A program made the position numbers and the translations under genes. A model generated the notes under the pieces. The model did no database searches. It saw only the letters and a list, made by a program, of their open reading frames with translations, and had not been told where the DNA came from. From Hymenopellis radicata (taxonomy: Eukaryota; Basidiomycota; Agaricomycetes; Agaricales; Physalacriaceae), in contig JADNRX010000059.1 of the NCBI GenBank assembly GCA_015501595.1, forward strand, positions 1 to 64,000: a stretch of DNA of 64,000 bases, written 5' to 3'. The first letter of the stretch is position 1; every line of letters starts with the position of its first letter. Positions 56,108 to 64,000 of the stretch are shown one piece after another.

Positions 56108-57348
56108 ATGAACCTCGAGCACGTTATTGAGGCCGGCGGCCTCACGCGCCTCACCCCCATCTTCCCGCTCTACTCTGCAGCGCTACATTTTTCACTTTTG
56201 TACATCTAGTACTTGCTCCCGCAGTCAGCCTATGGCTCTTCTCCGAAACCTATGGGAAAATGAACAGACGGGCTCAAAATAACTGGTGCGTCGTTCGATT
56301 CAGAGTTCTGTCAAGGTGGGCTGAATTTACAAGGTGTATACACGTTGTTTCGCAGGCACATGTTATGGTGATCATTCCGCTCGCGGTGAGGGCGTTGAAC
56401 GTGCAGGAACTGGAGGATGACAAGGCGTTTGGATGGAACGAGGAGGTGGGACTGCTGACTGCCGTTGCTAGTGGGTAAGCATCTGGATGACTCTCACTAC
56501 TTTGACATCGGCACCCGTTCTGACCGTGTTTCACGCAGCTATTTTCTCTGGGATACTCTAGATGCCATCATAAATTTTATAGACCTTGGTTTTGTTCTTC
56601 ATGGTGTGTGTTGGATTTCGGATAACGCGACCTAGACAGCACTCACGGCGATCTAGGTCTCGCGTGTCTCGCGATCTATGTCGGCTCATTTGTGCGCGTC
56701 GTTTTCGCGTTTTCAGAGCCCGGCCTCATCAATCTTTGCAGAAACCGTTTCTTGCTTACTATGCAGCCAGGTGTTTGCTTTGGGAGACGTGCGTTCTTCT
56801 GTTATACCTTTAAACCGAGTTTCTGAGTTGCTCGCAGAAGTACCTTCTTCCTGAACATCCATTGGTCCGTGTTAAGCGAAAAGGTTTGCCCCGTCACTGA
56901 TGTTATGACAGGTTCCTTGACAAGACCAACCGCACTGGAAGTACATTCCAATTAATCAACGGTCTATGTCTCCTCGTCGCGTTCTTCGTCGTGCGCCTGG
57001 TGTATGGCGGCCTCTACGTCGTATGTTTTAACCCTTGCTTCAATCTCGTACCCTAACTCCTCACCAGTCGACGAGTTTCGTGTATACGCTCTACGATGTT
57101 AGAGACCAGATACCTCTGCTATACATCGTCATATACCTCGGTGGTAACATCATGCTTAATATCCTCAATGTCATTTGGTACGACTTGTATTATTCAATCC
57201 TTCAGACTCTCATACTGTGCATAGGTTCGGTAAAATGATCAAAGCCATCTCCAGTCGCTTCTCGGGCGAGCAAGCGACTGAGGAGCCTGTTTCCAATGGT
57301 GTCAGTGTCAATGGCAATGGCAAGATTACGAATGGCAAAGCACATTGA
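56108..57348 (+). CDS. TLC-domain membrane protein (TLCD4/TMEM56-like), copy 1
   Basis: MNLEHVIEAGGLTRLTPIFP starts the protein. The frame then loses one base in a T run at 56188-56192; with it restored the reading is ALHFFTFVHLVLAPAVSLWL followed by FSETYGKMNRRAQNNW. Later blocks are VMVIIPLAVRALNVQELEDD, KAFGWNEEVGLLTAVASGYF, LWDTLDAIINF, ACLAIYVGSF, RPFVAYYAARCLLWETSTFF and LNIHWFLDKTNRTGSTFQLI. SFVYTLYDVRDQIPLLYIVI, YLGGNIMLNILNVIWFGKM and a charged tail finish it. TLC proteins span the membrane several times and include lipid-related factors; no catalytic role is inferred here. Its paralogue lies at 62008-63284 on the other strand. Confidence 0.85.
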
Positions 57349-57937
57349 AGTTGAATGTTGAATGTTATGCTAATTCTCTTGGTTAAGGTGCTGCTCTAGA
57401 TCTCATTGTTGCTTTCATTTAGTGTTTGTATCTACTCGGCCTAATGTATCGACCAAAAACTGTATTTTCCTTGCCTAAGCTAAGTGACGACGCGAGATGA
57501 GCTCGAGAGAGTGACCGGGGTGGAAGTCCCGGCGGCTGAGGGAACGGAACGGACGAGACGGTTTCCGTGAGAGGCGCCACACCAGGGTGTGGAGGAGGAA
57601 ACCGAATCGCCACGGGCAGCTGAGAACTTGGGTGAAAGGCTGACCTGGACCTGAACGTTCCCTGAACACGGATCCAGGCAACCCAACATGTAGAGGGAGT
57701 TGGAGGGTGGGAAGAAAAGAAACGAGCGCTGGTGAGCAAGGACGTGCGATTTCCTAATCGGCTACGTACATGTCTATTTACGAGAAGAGAATGGCCATCT
57801 TTCACTTAGACTTGGCCTTGCAGATGCCTCAACACGTTCTTGAGATGGAATGGGCCGGATATCCGGTCCGACTGCTTATGTCACAAATCAAAAATTTGAG
57901 CTCTCGTCTTGACCTTGACTTGCAGATTGCTCTAACG
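57349..57937. other. Intergenic, 3' flank and BRX1 promoter
   Basis: No independent gene is seen. The frame before 57938 is open but unlike any BRX1 N-terminus. Confidence 0.4.
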
Positions 57938-59061
57938 ATGGCCTCAATCCTCAAAGCCCAAAAGAAGAATGCTGCTAAAGCAGACCCGAAAGGGAAACGA
58001 AAAGCGGATGCCATGGACGTTGACGACGAAATCGCGGCCTCTGCACCCAAGCCGAAGAAAAACAAACAGCGGGTGCTCCTGCTCTCTTCTCGCGGCGTCA
58101 CTCATCGAATGCGACATCTCATGAGCGACATAGAGGCTCTATTACCCCATGTCAAGAAAGGTGCGTTCCCCCATATCTGTCTAACTCGCGTCAATTAACA
58201 TTGTATGCAGATTCAAAGCTTGACTCAAAATCGCAGCTCCATCTGTTACCAGAACTGGCGGACTTGAATAACTGCAACAACGCACTGTATTTCGAGGCTC
58301 GCAGACACGAAGACCTGTATCTCTGGGCCGCGAAGACACCGAACGGACCATCAATAAAGATGCACGTCCAAAACATCCACACGATGGACGAGCTGAAAAT
58401 GACGGGGAATTGTTTAAAAGGCAGCAGAGGTCTACTCAGTTTCGATAAAGCCTTTGAAGATACTGAATGGGGCAAGCTTACAAAAGAGCTTTTCACACAT
58501 GTTGGTCTCCCTTCTTCCCCGTGCGAGAGAGCTGCAATAATCAACGCGATGCTGTAACAGATATTCGGTGTTCCTTCTACCGCCCGACGGGCGAAGCCCT
58601 TCATTGACCACATCCTTACGTTCTCAATCGTCGACAACAAGATATGGTTCCGAAATTTCCAGGTCCGTCTTGCGAAGCCCCATTGTCCGCTCGATATATC
58701 CTCATATTTTCGCATGTAGATCCTTGAGAAGGACCCACTTCAGCCCAACGGGCCTCCAGAAACGACACTGGTGGAGATCGGCCCTCGGTTCGTTTTGACG
58801 CCCATTCGGATATTCGAAGGCGCGTTCAATGGGGCTACCGTTTACTCGAATCCAGGTGAGAAGACTCTCTCAACGATTGCCGTGCGCGTCTAATTTTACA
58901 TCTTAGAATTCGTTTCGCCTGCAGCGGTTCGCTCGAGCATCAGGCAGGAACACGCAAAGAAATACAACGTTCGCAAGGACGCCGAACAGGATAGCTCGCG
59001 GCGGAAGGAACAGCGAAAGCGAGACGAGGATGAACTAGCCGTGTCCAAGGTTTTCGCGTAG
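57938..59061 (+). CDS. BRX1: BRX1, 60S ribosome biogenesis factor (Brix domain)
   Basis: MASILKAQKKNAAKADPKGK opens a basic then acidic leader (ADAMDVDDEIAAS). The Brix domain begins RVLLLSSRGVTHRMRHLMSD and continues LLPHVKKDSKLDSKSQLHLL, NNALYFEARRHEDLYLWAAK, SIKMHVQNIHTMDELKMTGN, LKGSRGLLSFDKAF and THIFGVPSTARRAKPFIDHI. It ends with DNKIWFRNFQ and LVEIGPRFVLTPIRIFEGAF. The C-terminus is charged (DSSRRKEQRKRDEDEL). BRX1 acts in the nucleolus on early pre-60S particles. Four short introns (near 58160-58210, 58501-58560, 58662-58719 and 58856-58906) keep the frame. Confidence 0.95.
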
Positions 59062-59651
59062 GCACCTCTTCTGCATTTATTTCATTCTTGACAATGAAAC
59101 ACCCGGCCAACGCCGTGTCAATGAAGCCCCACAACGCCACACCGCGACAAGACTTGTCAAGACGTCAATTTGTGTAAATTCTAATTGGCGATCGATAACG
59201 TGGTCAACGGTGAGCAGCTGCATTGTTCGAAGGACGGTGAATAATCGCTTTTTCGTGGCGAACAATGGTTCCACGCGGGTGCTTGATTGATGACACAAAC
59301 GATGTCCTCTAAAGAGAATAACATGCTGCAGTCGCAGGTCCAGGGTCGGGACCAGTAGCGATTGGCCATTGTCCGCGAAAAGGAGTCAGCATAATAGCAG
59401 TTCCAAACATGGTTACAAGGCGTTTTGTTCCTTGACGCGTCATGCCATTTGTTGAGGGGTAGCGTTTCCAATTCAACCCTTTCCTTACCCTTTCAAGATC
59501 TTAAAGCGGCAAGCTTGGCCTTGTACTCTTTGATTCGCTTTTGTTCTCCCTTTGGCCGCTATACAAGCTCGGCCTTCTAATACTAATCACGATCCTCACG
59601 ACCTGACCTACTTATAATCATCTTGCCTTGTTCTCCTACATCTCCTCTATT
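59062..59651. other. Intergenic, no supported gene
   Basis: Open frames on the minus strand show no recognisable features. Holds the promoter of the arrestin-like gene. Confidence 0.4.
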
Positions 59652-61496
59652 ATGTCTGTCTCTCTAAACATAGTTTCTCATGCGCCGTCGCTGGACATGT
59701 ACGGGGAGCCTGATACCTCGTGTAGCCACATTGCCTTTCATCTTACTCCCCACTGATATCCCGCCACAGATCAGCGTACTCGCTATCCGGCCATGTATCG
59801 ATATTGCTACATGCCCCCTTCTCCCTATTCGAACGTCGTCGAACGACGTCTTTCCTTCTCCGATCTCTCAAGCTCACCTTCGAAGGCCAAACCGAGCTCC
59901 TTGCGCCCCATCTCGGGTACACTTCCCTCCGTCTGTGCAGCATAACCAAGGACATCGCGCCGTCCGAACCCGTGGAGATCACCAACGACGGCCAGGAGCA
60001 TACGACCTGTGAGTAATCAGCGCGCACCTGGAAATGAGGCGTCATGGCTGATGACATCACAGGCCGGTGGGATATCGTATTCAACATCCCCATACCTGGG
60101 TGGCTTCCCGCCTCAACGGTATATGGAGCCGATGATATTGGCACAAAATACACGCTGGACGCTGCTGCTGTCCTCGTACCCACCGATGACCCCATGGCCT
60201 CCTCGTCGTGGACCCTCAGTTCGCTCTGCGTGCCCTTCCGATCTCGCACCAAGACGATCTACGCGACGGAAGAGATCGAGCTGCGGCGGTTCATCGATAC
60301 GCAGTTCTTGGACGCGACGGAAGTCCCCGAGGCGGTGTTCCTCGTGAACTCGAAGCTGGCTACATCCGGTAGCGAGGGCTTGCACATACCGCAGAGCGTG
60401 TTGTCCAAGATCCAAGTCGTCGCGTGTGTGCCGGAATACATTGATGTAAAATCTGGCTCTGTCGCTTTGACTATAAGGCTGCGCAGCAAGGATCTGGAGG
60501 ATGAGCACTGTCGGAGACTCCAGTTGAATGCTTTCAGCATGGATATTGTGCAGCGCGAGAAGTGCAGGTACTTGCATCCTCCTGTAAGGTCGGCGACGTC
60601 CATACTGACGATTACTTAGATTCGAACCCTCGGATGAATCTCGCCGCCGTCTCCCCTTACCCCCAGACTCGGAACAGCCTCCCAATCGACCCCTGCGTCA
60701 CCGCCACCGCGTCGGCTTCTTGTACGATGGTTTCTACATGCATACGTCGAAGAAGGACGCCGGCCACACGCGCGAGGTCTCCCTGCTCCACGCAAACGAG
60801 TGCGGCGAATACAAACTCGTCGGCGACTGCCACATTTTTGCCAACGACGCGACCACGGACAATCCGTCATGGTACACATTGCAGACGCGTATCCCCGTTG
60901 TCTCGGAGCCGGAATGCAAGGGTGACGACGATTCAGAGTGGATTGGGGCGCCGAGGCTGCGGGCGACGAGTCATTCACCTCTGTTGACGTTCCGTCATGA
61001 GATGCGCCTGTCGCTGTTATGCGGTTACGATCTCCCGGGGTGAAGGAACTGCTGAAGAGCTGCTCTCTTTCTGTATGTCCACGTCTCTCTGTCGTTCTGT
61101 TTACTAATCCTCTCCCTAGCTATTCCTCTCAAATTCGCCCATCTTCCGCCACCACCACCAGTTTGTTCGCCTTCAGTCACGGTCCCACTGGGTGTCCGCT
61201 CCCAGACGATGCAGGTGCCCGCAGCGAGCACAGAGTGCTCTGCGACGCCTTACGCGCAAACATCTGCGCTCCCCGCATATTCGCAGCTTTTCCATTCTAA
61301 TGGCGACCGGAAGCTGGACCCCACCCCACTTCCTCTCTACACCTCGCGAGAGTCGCCCAACAGTCCCGAGGAGCCGGCCTCCACTGTCTCTACTCCAGCT
61401 CCCGAGCTTGAGCAACCTGACGAGAAGATCGACCACGAACACCTTTATGACGATGAAGATTACTCTTCGACAGAAACGACGCCTCTAATATCGTAA
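59652..61496 (+). CDS. Arrestin-like (alpha-arrestin type) adaptor protein
   Basis: MSVSLNIVSHAPSLDMYGEP, then, across an intron near 59726-59772, SAYSLSGHVSILLHAPFSLF and TSFLLRSLKLTFEGQTELLA give a beta-strand pattern typical of the arrestin N-domain. RWDIVFNIPIPGWLPAS and GTKYTLDAAAVL follow, then the C-domain with VVACVPEYIDVKSGSVALTI and GYDLPG. The tail is Pro/Ser-rich and ends SSTETTPLIS. Alpha-arrestins link plasma-membrane transporters or pH sensors to Rsp5-type ubiquitin ligases. I see no clear PY motif in the blocks read. The assignment rests on fold-like sequence order rather than one exact motif. Confidence 0.68.
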
Positions 61497-62007
61497 ACAT
61501 CTCATCAGCTACTTAATGTTTCCTAGCAGACATCCTTCCCTCACCTCGTCATCCGCATTTGTACTTTGTGCTGTTCTCTCCGCAATATCTGTTTTCGCAT
61601 GTAGCTTTTCCATTTTTTTCGACTTTTTCATTTAAATTAGAGTACATAATAAATCCCTCCAGAGGATCGCGTAGGCGTCCCCTTTAAAATTAGTTATCCA
61701 TATACATAGTTCAACTGTACATACACATCTATGTGCGCCCAGTCAATGAATGTAGCATCTTGCCAACAATCAGCGTAGCCTCTAGCGATATACAACTCTT
61801 GGAAGGGGCTTGTTGAGTGGCATTGACACCCCCCTGAAACTAGTACTTACAGCGAATGTAACGTAGATTCGAACAAACATCGTCGTGATCATAGATCGTA
61901 AACTAGATAAAGTTACTCAGTAACCGATAAAGGCGAGAAATCCCGGGGCTAAGGTTGGGGGTAAATGATATAAGTAGGCATCAAAGTGCTGCTTGCAAGT
62001 GGGTATC
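61497..62007. other. Convergent intergenic region
   Basis: Lies between the stops of the arrestin-like gene (plus) and TLC copy 2 (minus). No other gene is seen. Confidence 0.4.
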
Positions 62008-63284
62008 TTACGCTTCCGAATGTATCGTGCTTCCATACATTGCTCTTGCCCGCTCAGCTCTGGCAGTGACGACGCCATTTGCAGAAGTTCTTCTGGGCTT
62101 GCCCATCTGGGAACCGCTTTTTGATAGCCTGGATCATCTTGGAGAACCTGGCTTGTGGCGTGAGTAGGATCGGAAAGAACGCGATGGGTATATGCGAACC
62201 ATAGGATGTTCAGGCATTGAAGACAAGTGTTTCCTCCCAGGTAGATGAAGCGGTAAGCCATCGGGATCTGATCGCGTACGCCCCAGAGCACAGACGAGAA
62301 GCGTGGCGTCTAATCGATCTTCAGCTCAAGGAAGCGAGCCCGATTATCAGTAAACCTACGATATACATTCCACCATAGACGATTCTGACAACGAAGAAGC
62401 TCAGAATCAGGAAGATGCCGTTGAACAGCTGAAGCTTGGAGCCGGTCCGGTTCGTCTTATCCAAGAACCTGGCGAAACGGATGAGTATCTTGGCTAGCTG
62501 CTTTTGTCAAGAACATACCAGTGAATGTTCAGGAAGAATGTGCTCCTTTGGAATGATATCAGAAAACAGTGGATACACTCTGATGGCAGAGAACGCACAG
62601 CTCCCACAGAAGACATCTTGCCGTGAAGTACGCGACGAAGGGTCTCTAAGCGACATTAAACCTATCATCGCACGGGAAGGAGAACGTGATACGTACGAAT
62701 GAGCCCATATAAATCGTGAAGCACGCGACACCTGACAAGTAGTGGCAAATTTAGCTATCGCAGACCATCAGCAGACAACGAAACACACACCGTGGATGAC
62801 AAAACCGATATCACTAAAGTTCACGATAGCATCAAGAGCATCCCAGAGGAAATACCTGGAACGGGACGCGTTGAACACATGGCGTGCTTCACGGACAGAG
62901 GACCCACCCGCTTGCGACAGAAGTCATCAACCCAATACGCCGATCACTCCATCCAAAGGCCTTGTCGTCTGCCAGCTCCCTCACCGCCATGGCCCTCAAC
63001 GCGAGCGGGATGATAACCAGCACATGCACTTGCGAAACGACGTGAATACACCTTCAAATACCGTGTCAGACAAACCGAGGCACCAGAACGTATGCCACGT
63101 ACCAATTATTCCTTCCCCTCCGGTCCATTTTCCCGTACGTCTCCTTGAAAAACAGCCCGCTCAACAGCGGCGCTACGATCAGGTGCACCCCAGTGAAAAA
63201 TGCGAAGCTCGCGAGGACGTAGGGAATATTAGGCGGGAGCTGCTCGAGGCCAAAGTAGCGAGCAGCATCGACGAGGGCCTCCAT
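62008..63284 (-). CDS. TLC-domain membrane protein (TLCD4/TMEM56-like), copy 2
   Basis: MEALVDAARYFGLEQLPPNI starts at 63284, followed by PYVLASFAFFTGVHLIVAPL and LSGLFFKETYGKMDRRGRNN. Shared with copy 1 are KAFGW-type sequence near 62960, YFLWDALDAI-type near 62855, FTIYMGSF, FLNIHWFLDKTNRTGSKLQL (62500-62420), VVRIVYGGMY and WGVRDQIPMAYRFIYLGGNT. The C-terminal exon (FSKMIQAIKKRFPDGQAQ) ends at 62054 in the spliced frame or 62008 in a neighbouring frame, so the tail is unsure. Splice positions agree with copy 1, so the two are paralogues from a duplication with inversion. Confidence 0.8.
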
Positions 63285-63577
63285 GGTCGGAGTGGTTCGA
63301 CACGAGAGGGCAACTTATTTGTAAACAGCTTCGCGGAATCTCGAACATCATTTAAGTAACCTCCGGGAAATAAAGAACCCGCGGTGAATCGCGTCGGTCA
63401 TCCGTGTATGGCCGACTACAAGCACTTGGCACGTATATGCGTTTTTGGTGTAGTGCAGCTGGGGTAGCCTCGGGCTGGACTTGGAGTCCGAGATGGTCTA
63501 CAGAATCTACCTGCGAAAGCGATAGAAAATCGCGAGGGTTGTAGCCGTCGGCAGGACCGGCATTGTCTCCGAACCTG
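63285..63577. other. Intergenic, upstream of TLC copy 2
   Basis: No gene is seen. Confidence 0.35.
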
Positions 63578-64000
63578 TCAGGCTTCCGAAGCTGCTTTAA
63601 GTACGAGCATGTTGTCCTTCCAAAGATGTTGAGGTCGAAACGTCAAAACGTCTATTCGCAGTGTATTGATACACAGAATTGTTGACGCGATCTGCATCCA
63701 CGTTGACAATTCCGAGGAGCAAGGAAAACTCACGCGAAACCGACCATCGTCGGCAAGCCAAACTCCACGACATCGGTGAACGCGCGGAGAAGACCATCGC
63801 TTTCGTGAACTGACCTGAGTACACGGTCCTCCTTTCGGAGAGCCCACTGGAGCTTGCTGCACAACTGACGTCTAGAGACGTGGGGTAAGAACAGATTATC
63901 AAGGTAAAGCATTGCGAAAACGAAAATATACAGCAGCAGCACAAATATAATGATACACAACCAACTGAAGCAGCCGAGTCCAGAGTCCAGAGCGAAACAA
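63578..64000 (-). CDS. 3' part of an unidentified gene, cut by the right edge
   Basis: The minus strand reads SRRQLCSKLQWALRKEDRVL, then RSVHESDGLLRAFTDVVEFG and LPTMVGFA. An intron (GTGAGT..GATGCAG, about 63734-63692) leads to a further exon ending LWKDNMLVLKAASEA and TGA. The open frame with a clean intron suggests a real gene extending beyond 64000. No family is recognised. Confidence 0.35.

Overview
The window is nuclear DNA from a basidiomycete fungus, most likely an agaricomycete. Protein-coding genes are packed on both strands and cut by many short (about 45-70 nt) GT..AG introns. The recognisable set is fungal: TRP5 with alpha and beta domains fused, ADE4, a Gti1/Pac2 (WOPR) regulator, GET2-like, monopolin Csm1, SAM37, GID7 and Elongin-A. 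Calls rest on reading translations and splice signals by eye. Exon borders are approximate unless stated.

Layout. 1-2 kb: a tyrosine-recombinase (DIRS/Ngaro-like) retrotransposon on the minus strand, gag plus the first part of pol, running off the left edge. 2-4 kb: gene-poor, with a 5' scrap of a sterol dehydrogenase. 4-9 kb: a small unknown gene, a secreted PEBP protein and a low-complexity nuclear-type protein. 9-10 kb: a frame-broken class III CoA-transferase. 10.5-14.8 kb: a giant inverted repeat with about 1.74-kb arms around an 0.84-kb core of TCTCGCG-type motifs. 14.9-16.4 kb: gene debris (CFIm25/NUDT21 and aldo-keto reductase relics). 16.9-19.1 kb: a second TCTCGCG array, split by a hAT-type element (8-bp target duplication) that itself contains another inverted-repeat element (9-bp duplication). 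19.8-23.3 kb: VPS72/YL1, a mitochondrial ribosomal protein and GET2-like. 23.66-24.21 kb: a Harbinger/Tourist-type MITE. 25.3-32.2 kb: an MFS transporter and VPS54. 34-43.8 kb: an Ecl1-like zinc-binding protein, GID7/WDR26, Elongin-A and the WOPR regulator. 44-52.3 kb: ADE4, TRP5 and an ankyrin-tailed asparaginase. 52.4-64 kb: Csm1, SPC3, SAM37, a TLC-domain protein, BRX1, an arrestin-like protein, a second TLC-domain protein and one unidentified partial gene.

The functional genes are ordinary housekeeping genes (purine and tryptophan synthesis, ER targeting and signal cleavage, mitochondrial outer-membrane assembly, Golgi tethering, ribosome biogenesis, kinetochore orientation, chromatin). 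They do not form one pathway. The unusual part is 10.5-24.2 kb, an accessory island of stacked elements and dead genes. A second theme is a run of apparent one-base losses, mostly inside homopolymers, in otherwise intact genes, which looks more like assembly error than decay.
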